6,561 nt of DNA. Origin: Paramuribaculum sp. (GTDB lineage Bacteria; Bacteroidota; Bacteroidia; Bacteroidales; Muribaculaceae). This document shows, in pieces, positions 1 to 4,979 of this stretch; the stretch's first letter is position 1; every line of letters starts with the position of its first letter. The stretch covers positions 1 through 6,561 of the forward strand of contig JAIDQW010000367.1 of the NCBI GenBank assembly GCA_029062075.1, given 5' to 3'. A model generated the notes under the pieces. That model was given only the letters and a program-made list of their open reading frames with translations. It was not told the origin of the DNA and ran no database searches. The position numbers were made by a program, and so were the translations under genes.

Positions 1-45
1 TTTGAGAACCTCGTGCCATTTTCCGGCGAATGTGAAATTTTTCAT
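1..45 (-). CDS. 5' end of an unidentified gene, cut by the left window edge
   Basis: An ATG at 45..43 opens a frame with no stop to base 1. It gives only 15 residues, MKNFTFAGKWHEVLK, which is too little to name a family. The case for a real gene rests on context. A near-consensus Bacteroidetes promoter lies just upstream at 80-110 in the same direction, its -7 box ends 34 bases before the ATG, and no other gene in the window could use it. It is probably a separate transcription unit from the TRIC-type gene, whose stop lies 96 bases upstream. The function cannot be judged from this window. Confidence 0.6.
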   Translation of the reverse strand, partial: MKNFTFAGKWHEVLK

Positions 46-79
46 AGTTATAAAAGTTATTTGGGTGCGTTTGTTGGCG

Positions 80-110
80 CAAAAGTAATACCCGTTTTGT
101 AATTATGCAA
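80..110 (-). promoter_or_regulatory. Bacteroidetes housekeeping promoter for the leftmost gene
   Basis: Read on the minus strand, TTG at 110..108 is followed by exactly 20 bases and then TACTTTTG at 87..80. This matches the known Bacteroidetes primary-sigma consensus TTG-N19/20-TAnnTTTG. Transcription would start near 72-75 and give a leader of about 30 bases to the ATG at 45. Confidence 0.75.
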
Positions 111-141
111 ATTTATTTGCAGCTTTTTCAAAAAAGATGGA

Positions 142-783
142 TTACTCCGAGTCTTTTTTATCTTTCTTCATGTTCACAATGGCGAGCACGGGTAGGGAAA
201 GATTGTATTTAAGGGCAAGTACACGCAGAAGAATCACCATGGCTGCGCAACTTATTTGCTGAGCAAACGGAGACCCGCCGCAAATGTCAATTATCCACCA
301 CACCAAAGCTCCAGCAAGGCAGGCTGTAGCATAAATATCTTTTCTGAAAACCAGTGGCTCCTCGTTAATGAGAATGTCGCGGAGCACACCGCCGAAGGCT
401 CCGGTAATAATACCCATAACTGTAGCCACCCACATGGGATAACCCGCCGTGAGGCTTTTCTGGATGCCTATGACGCAGAAAAGCGCGAGCCCGACGCTGT
501 CGAAAATGAAGAGAATCTTGTCGCGGCTCACAAGGAAGCTGCGGAACACCATAACTGTTACAAGCGAGAACGCGGTTATGCCCACATACCAGCCGCTCTG
601 CATCCAGAAAACCGGGATGCCAATGAGGAGGTCGCGGAGAGTACCTCCACCGATAGCGGTTACAAGTCCCACCGTATATGCCCCGAACCAGTCGAAGCGT
701 TTTGTTGCAGCGAGTCGGATACCGCTTATGGCAGCGGCAACCGTGCCTATCATTTCAATAACAAAAAGAAAAGTTGTTTCCAT
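142..783 (-). CDS. TRIC / UPF0126-type cation channel family membrane protein
   Basis: This 213-residue, strongly hydrophobic protein has about seven predicted membrane helices, near residues 5-24, 31-52, 62-82, 90-108, 115-135, 151-168 and 175-192. It has the internal two-fold repeat typical of the UPF0126 (YadS/YicG-like) family, now grouped with trimeric intracellular cation channels. The glycine-rich signature appears as GGGTLRD at residues 45-51 and again as GGVLRD at 131-136. The length is normal and a short lysine-rich tail (residues 206-211) follows. By family it should be a cytoplasmic-membrane homotrimer conducting monovalent cations; the ion and physiological role are inferred. The ATG at 783 follows the 48-base leader repeat (787-834) by three bases, with no Shine-Dalgarno site. 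A TACTTTTG box within that repeat is the likely promoter. The gene is apparently monocistronic and complete. Confidence 0.9.
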   Translation of the reverse strand: METTFLFVIEMIGTVAAAISGIRLAATKRFDWFGAYTVGLVTAIGGGTLRDLLIGIPVFWMQSGWYVGITAFSLVTVMVFRSFLVSRDKILFIFDSVGLALFCVIGIQKSLTAGYPMWVATVMGIITGAFGGVLRDILINEEPLVFRKDIYATACLAGALVWWIIDICGGSPFAQQISCAAMVILLRVLALKYNLSLPVLAIVNMKKDKKDSE

Positions 784-786
784 TGC

Positions 787-834
787 ACAGATGCCCCGAC
801 TTATGCCCGGGCACTCTGCAAAAGTAGCAATTTT
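787..834 (-). repeat. 48-base direct repeat, copy 1 (leader of the TRIC-type gene)
   Basis: This copy aligns without gaps to 1681-1728 with only two substitutions in 48 bases. On the minus strand it begins with AAAATTGCTACTTTTG, which contains a TAnnTTTG promoter box. It continues through a GC-rich segment (TGCCC ... GGGGCA) that can form a short hairpin, and it ends three bases before the ATG of the TRIC-type gene. It therefore makes up nearly the whole promoter-proximal leader of that gene. Confidence 0.85.
819..826 (-). promoter_or_regulatory. Probable -7 promoter box for the TRIC-type gene
   Basis: TACTTTTG on the minus strand matches the Bacteroidetes -7 consensus TAnnTTTG. It lies 35 bases before the ATG at 783. 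No TTG is found at the expected 19-21 base distance upstream, so the -33 half is missing or degenerate and strength is uncertain. The identical box occurs in repeat copy 2 at 1713-1720. Confidence 0.55.
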
Positions 835-891
835 TCCACTAACAGATATAATGCTGAGGTTAACTTAGCAGTGGAAATTTTGATATTCAAA

Positions 892-1443
892 TTAAGAGTC
901 CAACACTAACGTATATTCTCCTTCATATAATTCTGATATCTCAGCTTCTATACGTTCGATAGATAAATTCCCTTGCTTGATCATTTTTTTATTCAGCAGA
1001 ATATAAATTGAATTATTGATGTCATACCCTTGCGCAAACGTCTCTGAACCGAAAATAGATAGCATCATTCTTCTATAGAAGCGGAAACGTTTATTGGGAT
1101 TATTGTCACCACTCGTTTGGTTTATATCGTTAGCAGCAACAAATCCGAATGATGAAAATTCGTCATGTCGGAAATATTTCAGCATAATGTACACGCAGGA
1201 CATCACTATTGTTCTCGGTTCAAAATCGTTAGTAAGCAGGGAGTATCGTTTTTTACTATCCGCTACTCCTTTCCAATAGAATTTGAGTCCGAGGAAATGG
1301 TTTGAAAACCGTTCCACTTCAACGATATAGCGTTTGTTGCTCTTTGTTGACTTAAATGTCCATAAATCAACAATGCGAAGCAAGGATGAATCCACGCTTC
1401 GCATTATAAATGATGCCTTATAGTGTTTTATCGGCAGGCTCAC
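892..1443 (-). CDS. Uncharacterised 183-aa protein, second gene of the A+T-rich unit
   Basis: I do not recognise a named family. The protein is soluble-looking, with no signal peptide or clear membrane helix. It is rich in aromatic and basic residues and has a short-motif region SFGF (about 97-100) followed by KRFRFYRRM (about 118-126) and an NNSIYILLN segment (about 143-151). This layout recalls, from memory only, uncharacterised Bacteroidetes proteins carrying SFGF...KRxRxY...YLL patterns. It starts with GTG at 1443..1441, which overlaps the TGA of the small ORF upstream, suggesting translational coupling. An internal ATG at 1404 (residue 14) is an alternative start. It is apparently cotranscribed with the small ORF from the promoter at 1633-1663. 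The A+T-rich sequence and flanking repeats suggest acquired, accessory DNA. A toxin-antitoxin or defence role is possible from gene layout alone but has no motif support. Confidence 0.7.
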   Translation of the reverse strand: MSLPIKHYKASFIMRSVDSSLLRIVDLWTFKSTKSNKRYIVEVERFSNHFLGLKFYWKGVADSKKRYSLLTNDFEPRTIVMSCVYIMLKYFRHDEFSSFGFVAANDINQTSGDNNPNKRFRFYRRMMLSIFGSETFAQGYDINNSIYILLNKKMIKQGNLSIERIEAEISELYEGEYTLVLDS

Positions 1444-1595
1444 GGTAATATATATCCGTATGACGGAACGCTGTAAATACTACGTTCTTTTTCGGAAACC
1501 AATGTGATGCTAATTTTATTGGAACGTGAATCACCACCAGAAACACATTGCTGTTTCTGTGTCATTTTAGCTAGCGGCTTCTTAACGGGTTTCAT
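1440..1595 (-). CDS. Small 51-aa ORF coupled to the uncharacterised gene
   Basis: An ATG at 1595..1593 opens a 51-codon frame ending with TGA at 1442..1440. The peptide begins MKPVKKPLAKMTQKQQC and ends with an aromatic stretch, SIYSVPSYGYILP. The N-terminal 16 residues are basic (six lysines) and there is no hydrophobic segment or signal peptide. Three points support a real gene. The frame begins 38 bases below a consensus promoter's -7 box. It stays open up to the next gene. Its TGA overlaps that gene's GTG start in a GTGA arrangement typical of coupled translation. AAGGA lies only two bases before the ATG, too close for a normal Shine-Dalgarno site. A second ATG at codon 11 (1565) is a possible start. 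Alternatively it is an unexpressed leader ORF. No known family is recognised. Confidence 0.5.
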   Translation of the reverse strand: MKPVKKPLAKMTQKQQCVSGGDSRSNKISITLVSEKERSIYSVPSYGYILP

Positions 1596-1632
1596 ATTCC
1601 TTATGTGGTGGTTCCTCTATTATTTTCTAACG

Positions 1633-1663
1633 CAAAGTTAATGTTTTTCGTTCACTTAATCAA
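1633..1663 (-). promoter_or_regulatory. Bacteroidetes housekeeping promoter for the small ORF and the uncharacterised gene
   Basis: On the minus strand, TTG at 1663..1661 is followed by exactly 20 bases and then TAACTTTG at 1640..1633, a full match to TTG-N20-TAnnTTTG. Transcription should begin near 1625-1628, about 30 bases before the small ORF's ATG and about 180 bases before the GTG of the larger gene. The promoter lies inside the repeat-flanked unit, so the unit carries its own expression signal. Confidence 0.75.
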
Positions 1664-1680
1664 ATATTGCCAAATATCTG

Positions 1681-1728
1681 ACAGATGCCCCGACTTATGC
1701 CGGGACACTCTGCAAAAGTAGCAATTTT
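1681..1728 (-). repeat. 48-base direct repeat, copy 2 (orphan leader copy)
   Basis: This is the second copy of the repeat at 787-834. It differs at two positions, both in the GC-rich hairpin segment, where one arm becomes TGTCCC opposite GGGGCA. That arm still pairs through a T-G wobble when read as minus-strand RNA. It includes the same TACTTTTG box (1713-1720). Unlike copy 1, no start codon follows it: its downstream end meets the promoter region of the A+T-rich unit. At the junction (1676-1686) the sequence is the palindrome ATCTGACAGAT. Confidence 0.85.
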
Positions 1729-1773
1729 CGGCTAATGCTTGAGAAGCGCATCAATATTTTTAGGGTTAAGGCT

Positions 1774-2274
1774 TTATTTGTCGAAGGCTTCTATGAGTTT
1801 TCCGACAGTATCATCGGATATACTGCCGGTTATTATAATCAGAGTGGTTTTGTGGTTATAATATTCTGAAAATATTAATACAGTGCCACAAATATGTTCC
1901 TGAGCAGGTAGTCCATAAATAGCCACATAGCGATATCCCTCCTGCTGCTGCAATAACATGAGGTCAGCTTCCTTATCACCTGAAATATATGTGTTCAGCA
2001 ACGCTTTTCCGTAATCTACAGTCACCTGGTCTCCAAACTCAAAAACCCGGACTGAGTTAACCCCGGCATTGTCGGCGAGTACAGCCAGCGGATAATCCTT
2101 TTTGCTTGCCGCAATCTTGTCGAGCATAGCTTTAGTCATATATGTGACATTGAATGATTTCTCTTGAGCGAGTAGCCTTATTATTTGAGACCTTGTCAAA
2201 GCATTGGCAGTCAATGCCGTGACAATAAAAAGTGCAGTGGTAAATAAAACTATCAGTCTTCTCATAGCGGTCAT
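1774..2274 (-). CDS. Small secreted DUF4252-like protein, third gene of the sigma operon
   Basis: The chosen start, ATG at 2274, overlaps the anti-sigma stop as ATGA and gives 166 residues. An ATG at 2265 (MRRLIVLF...) is almost equally good. A frame open to an ATG at 2313 would overlap more deeply and is less likely. An N-terminal signal peptide is clear: MRRLIVLF, a hydrophobic run and a cleavage-like TANA. There is no lipobox cysteine, so a periplasmic location is expected. The mature part has an early SFNVTYMTKAMLDKI segment and alternating strands and helices. This resembles DUF4252 proteins, which in Bacteroidetes are often encoded beside ECF sigma/anti-sigma pairs. The family assignment is from pattern and context, not a search. 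The coupling implies expression with the sigma factor and a possible part in the same envelope response. The biochemical function is unknown. Confidence 0.75.
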   Translation of the reverse strand: MTAMRRLIVLFTTALFIVTALTANALTRSQIIRLLAQEKSFNVTYMTKAMLDKIAASKKDYPLAVLADNAGVNSVRVFEFGDQVTVDYGKALLNTYISGDKEADLMLLQQQEGYRYVAIYGLPAQEHICGTVLIFSEYYNHKTTLIIITGSISDDTVGKLIEAFDK

Positions 2275-2741
2275 ATATTTAGGTTCTGCGTTATTTTGAT
2301 TTCCTCCACGCATTCAATGCCGGCGTTCTGACCCTCGCTCAGTCCGGATAGCGCCGATCGTAAGGCAGCGTCAACATTTTCCGCTCTTCTCCATAGTTCT
2401 TCGTCGCTGATGCCTGTATCAGGTTGAGATGGTGTGAAGTATCCGGCAAAGGTACAGAAAATTATTCCTATTGCAACAGCGGCGGAAGCCACAAAAGCTT
2501 TTATTGTGTTGTGGAACCGCCTGCTTCTACGGTCTATAGCGTTGCTGAGGCGTTGTTCAAGATTTTCAGGGACGGAAATATCACATTTATTGATAGCCAT
2601 GAATATCTTGCGTTCAACTTCAAGATCCGGCATGAGAACCTGAGCCGAATCCATTGCCGACAGCAATTCCTGATACTCTTTCGGGGTAATTATTCCGGAA
2701 TAGTATCTTTCAAGTAGCTTATTTATATAGTATTCACTCAT
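2271..2741 (-). CDS. Putative single-pass membrane anti-sigma factor
   Basis: This 156-residue protein is encoded directly after the ECF sigma gene, overlapping it by eight bases. Residues 1-75 are charged and helical. They begin with LLERYYSGIITPKEYQELLSAM, similar in style to the N-terminal helix of Bacteroidales anti-sigma proteins. One membrane helix lies at about 79-101, preceded by the basic run RRSRRFHN, which places the N-terminus in the cytoplasm. About 55 residues follow on the periplasmic side. No HxxxCxxC zinc motif is present, so it is not of the ZAS class. It has cysteines at 54, 96 and 144. Role by position and topology: holds the sigma factor at the membrane until an envelope signal arrives. 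No known anti-sigma domain is named here, so the call rests on layout. A near-Shine-Dalgarno AGGAT abuts the ATG within the sigma coding sequence. Confidence 0.75.
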   Translation of the reverse strand: MSEYYINKLLERYYSGIITPKEYQELLSAMDSAQVLMPDLEVERKIFMAINKCDISVPENLEQRLSNAIDRRSRRFHNTIKAFVASAAVAIGIIFCTFAGYFTPSQPDTGISDEELWRRAENVDAALRSALSGLSEGQNAGIECVEEIKITQNLNI

Positions 2742-3222
2742 ATCCTAATATATCCTTTAATCTTTTACGCGCCCTGCAAAGCAGGATTCTCACATTGCCG
2801 TTTGAAATACCCAGCAAATCTGCAATTTCTTCATTAGAGAAGCCTCCATAAGCACTGAGACGGAGAATATAACGTTGGTCAACAGGAAGCCTTCTGATGG
2901 CAGTATCTATAAGTTCCATCGAATCCTTCAGTTCCACAGAGTTGTGAATATCCTCATCAGAGGTTATTTCCGGAGTATCCGGTTCAGAGGTCATATTTTT
3001 ATTACGGCGGAGCGCTTTTATGCAAGTGTTTCTTACAGCACTAAGGCAATAAGATTTTATGTCTGCCACATTCCGAAGTTTATTTCTGCTTGACCAAAGA
3101 TTAAGCATCGCGTCCTGCACGGCATCACCTGCAGCATCGCAACCGCCTAATATGGAATAGGCGACGCGATACATATCCTTGTGATAGGGAAGTACCATTT
3201 TTTTGAACTCTTCGGTCAGCAT
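2734..3222 (-). CDS. ECF-type RNA polymerase sigma-70 factor
   Basis: The 162-residue length is normal for an ECF sigma factor with only regions 2 and 4. Region 2 spans about residues 10-73. It includes a typical helix, AAGDAVQDAMLNLW (30-43), and the -10-recognition stretch ending in VRNTCIKALRR. An acidic linker covers about 76-103. Region 4 spans about 105-160, with LPVDQRYILRL and the helix-turn-helix NEEIADLLGISNGNVRILLCRARKRL for the -35 element. The start is ATG at 3222, because the EEFKKMVLPYHKDMYR N-terminus fits the family and an in-frame TAA lies two codons upstream. GAGGAG at 3238-3243 lies 15 bases before it, unusually far. Just upstream is a two-block promoter shared with the neighbouring TlpA gene (3248-3280), which suggests autoactivation. 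The next two genes are overlapped and cotranscribed. Confidence 0.93.
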   Translation of the reverse strand: MLTEEFKKMVLPYHKDMYRVAYSILGGCDAAGDAVQDAMLNLWSSRNKLRNVADIKSYCLSAVRNTCIKALRRNKNMTSEPDTPEITSDEDIHNSVELKDSMELIDTAIRRLPVDQRYILRLSAYGGFSNEEIADLLGISNGNVRILLCRARKRLKDILGYE

Positions 3223-3247
3223 CAGTTAAGTAATTTGCTCCTCTATA

Positions 3248-3280
3248 TAAAGGATGCGAACCTACAACAATCTGTTACAA
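3248..3280 (-). promoter_or_regulatory. Probable ECF-sigma promoter of the sigma operon
   Basis: On the minus strand, TTGTAACAGATT (3280..3269), 11 bases, then GCATCCTTTA (3257..3248). The same two blocks with the same spacing occur at 4934-4966. AAC in the -35 block and the G of GCATC are 16 bases apart, the usual ECF geometry (AAC motif, then a CGT-like -10). It starts six bases after the stop of the upstream TlpA gene and ends 25 bases before the sigma ATG. No housekeeping TAnnTTTG box is seen in the spacer. Confidence 0.7.
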
Positions 3281-3286
3281 CAAAAA

Positions 3287-4900
3287 TTATTTTTCGTTTC
3301 CAAGTAATTTGGTGAGTTGCGCGTCAACTTCGTCTGCAGACGGATTGATTGCTATAATTTCACCTGTTGGTGAAACGAACACAACTTTACCACCCATATT
3401 TCCGGCAAGGTATCGGTTCCAGATATTTCCGGCTTCGTTGAGTTCCACGAGGTTTAGCCAGGGATAACCGTCGGTTTTTATGCAGCTTTCCATTGCCCGA
3501 GTATCGCCTGTCTCGCGTGCTATGCCGACAATTGTAAATCCTTTGTCTTTCCACTTTTCATAAACCGGGATAAGATCTATCGAATGGTTGCGGCATGGTC
3601 CGCACCATGATGCCCACAGGTCGATCACAGCATATTTATCTTTTATGAGGTCAGACAGAGTGTGCATATTACCCCGGAGGTCAGGTGCTGTGAAGTCGGG
3701 GTAATGTTTACCCACTTCCGCTTTCTCGTTGGAAAGATGCAACTGTAGTTCTAACGACATCGGATTTTTGGGATAACGTGGTAAATAAACGCGTTTAAAT
3801 GTTTCCAGTTCTTTCTCGAGGTCCTGACCGTGGTATATCATATCAAGGTAAATGAAATAGAGTCCTGTTAGGGTTCCGTCTTTTTCAATAAAGGCAAGTT
3901 TATTTTCATCCATAAGATTAAAGACAGAGTCTGAGCGGGCATTCAACAATTTGCCTTCGGTGGTGTAATACTCATCAGCGTTTCTAATCTCATTGATCCG
4001 ATTGAAGAGTGAATCTCGTTGCTGCTGAGTGGGTGACTTGGTGTCAAGTATGTCATAGATTTCATAAACTTCCGGTGAGAGGTAACGTTTAAGACTGTCA
4101 AGATAATTTCTTTCTTCTCCTAATCCGCTGTCTTTCCATGGTTTAGAATACTGATAATGAGCATTGAGCAGATTTGTCGTATTCTTGCCTCCGGAAATTG
4201 AGAAATAAAACGGTCTATCCGGATCGCTGAGATTAAATTTAACCGAATCACCCTCTGCGAAAAATTTATAATCGGTTCCGTAGCCGTTAAGCCGTTCTAT
4301 GCCGGGACTCTCTCCAAATGCCAAAGTATCTGTGGTGTAGATAGCATAGTTGAATTTACCGTTTTCCACCGGCACAATAATAGATTTGTTAGTGCGTTCA
4401 TTTTGTCCTGCAGGTAGCAAGAGGAGCCAGCTTAAATCAGGGCGATTTTCAATTACTCCGCTTATGTTTGTGCGGATACCTTTTGGCTTATAATTCAAGT
4501 TAATACCTTTTATGTTAAAAATACTACCCTTTTTGTCGGCAAAATCAAAAACAGTGTCAGCGGGAGCGAGTGGGTCAAAAACAAATGTCGAATGTATGCG
4601 TGCTGAATCTCCGATAAATACTTTTTCTCCAAAAGGCATACCTTCAATGCGGAGAAGAGGGTAAACATTATCGGTGATCCTGCTCGCAAGGTGAATGCCG
4701 GTATCAGCAATAAGCCATCTATTAGGAATGTTGTAAATGTCAGCGTCAACGCGGGTTGCGGTATCGGAAAGATGCACAGCGGCGATGCGAAACACAATGC
4801 TGCCCATTTCAAATTCGGGGGCTTTGACTGTGCGCGGTGCAGCAGATGAGAGTGTGAACAGAGTCACGGCTCCCAATGCAAAGAATGATAAACGTTTCAT
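3287..4900 (-). CDS. Secreted TlpA-family thiol-disulfide oxidoreductase (paralog 1)
   Basis: This complete 537-residue protein starts with a signal peptide, MKRLSFFALGAVTLFTLSSA, with no lipobox cysteine, so it is probably soluble in the periplasm. Residues about 25-135 form the beta-rich N-terminal region common in Bacteroidetes TlpA proteins, with an FVFDPL...TVFDF segment and then IKGINL. Residues about 140-395 are a long, partly helical, less conserved section. The thioredoxin-fold domain covers about 396-537, from VGKHYPDFTAPDL, with active site WCGPC at 432-436. The usual cis-proline before the last strands is replaced by NMGGKVVFV (501-509). A third cysteine, C473, is shared with the paralog. 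By family it reduces or exchanges disulfides in exported proteins; the substrate is unknown. A shared ECF-type promoter (4934-4966) lies upstream, so control by the adjacent sigma factor is likely. The gene is one of a tandem pair. Confidence 0.92.
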   Translation of the reverse strand: MKRLSFFALGAVTLFTLSSAAPRTVKAPEFEMGSIVFRIAAVHLSDTATRVDADIYNIPNRWLIADTGIHLASRITDNVYPLLRIEGMPFGEKVFIGDSARIHSTFVFDPLAPADTVFDFADKKGSIFNIKGINLNYKPKGIRTNISGVIENRPDLSWLLLLPAGQNERTNKSIIVPVENGKFNYAIYTTDTLAFGESPGIERLNGYGTDYKFFAEGDSVKFNLSDPDRPFYFSISGGKNTTNLLNAHYQYSKPWKDSGLGEERNYLDSLKRYLSPEVYEIYDILDTKSPTQQQRDSLFNRINEIRNADEYYTTEGKLLNARSDSVFNLMDENKLAFIEKDGTLTGLYFIYLDMIYHGQDLEKELETFKRVYLPRYPKNPMSLELQLHLSNEKAEVGKHYPDFTAPDLRGNMHTLSDLIKDKYAVIDLWASWCGPCRNHSIDLIPVYEKWKDKGFTIVGIARETGDTRAMESCIKTDGYPWLNLVELNEAGNIWNRYLAGNMGGKVVFVSPTGEIIAINPSADEVDAQLTKLLGNEK

Positions 4901-4933
4901 AACAGGGTATCTTTAGATTTATTAGAGTCTATC

Positions 4934-4966
4934 TAAAAGATACATTAAAGTATGAATCTGTTACAA
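4934..4966 (-). promoter_or_regulatory. Probable ECF-sigma promoter of TlpA paralog 1
   Basis: On the minus strand, TTGTAACAGATT (4966..4955), 11 bases, then GTATCTTTTA (4943..4934). It matches the block upstream of the sigma gene at all 12 positions of the first element and 8 of 10 of the second, with a dissimilar spacer of identical length. It begins 13 bases after the TAA of paralog 2 and ends 33 bases before the ATG at 4900. The spacer between the two TlpA genes holds no other visible signal. Confidence 0.7.
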
Positions 4967-4979
4967 AAAAAATATCAGC

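Larger units (their letters stand above)
835..1680 (-). other. Candidate inserted two-gene unit between direct repeats
   Basis: The 846 bases between the two 48-base repeats contain a complete transcription unit: a canonical promoter (1633-1663), a 51-codon small ORF and a 183-codon gene of unknown function. By eye the unit is richer in A+T than the TRIC-type gene on its left. Removing the unit plus one repeat copy would rejoin the DUF4252-like gene to an intact leader of the TRIC-type gene. No recombinase, transposase or terminal inverted repeat is visible, so the mechanism is unknown. A tandem duplication of the leader followed by sequence replacement is an alternative. Confidence 0.35.

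Noticed and set aside
123..136. CTTTTT/AAAAAG inverted repeat after the TRIC-type gene as a terminator
   Set aside because: The stem is pure A-T apart from one pair and the loop is only two bases, so it is unlikely to form or terminate transcription.
552..563. Another TTGTAACAG match on the minus strand within the TRIC-type gene
   Set aside because: It lacks the second block (GYATCYTTTA) at the required spacing and is inside coding sequence, so it is probably chance.
852..870. Hairpin TGCTGAG-GTTAA-CTTAGCA just after the uncharacterised gene as a possible terminator
   Set aside because: On the transcribed (minus) strand one pair becomes an A-C mismatch and no T-run follows, so it is not a convincing intrinsic terminator.
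256..909. Long plus-strand open frame of 217 codons opposite the TRIC-type gene, and a second of 139 codons at 449-868
   Set aside because: Both are antisense shadows of a clear membrane protein gene. The translations are rich in His, Asn and Arg with no domain, and no promoter is seen.
2271..2741. Zinc-binding (ZAS) redox-sensing anti-sigma factor
   Set aside because: The HxxxCxxC motif is absent. The three cysteines (54, 96, 144) are scattered, one of them inside the membrane helix.
4510..4812. 100-codon minus-strand frame inside TlpA paralog 1, and a similar 82-codon frame at 6182-6430 in paralog 2
   Set aside because: They sit in the same alternative frame of homologous DNA, so their similarity follows from the duplication. 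The main frame carries the recognised protein.
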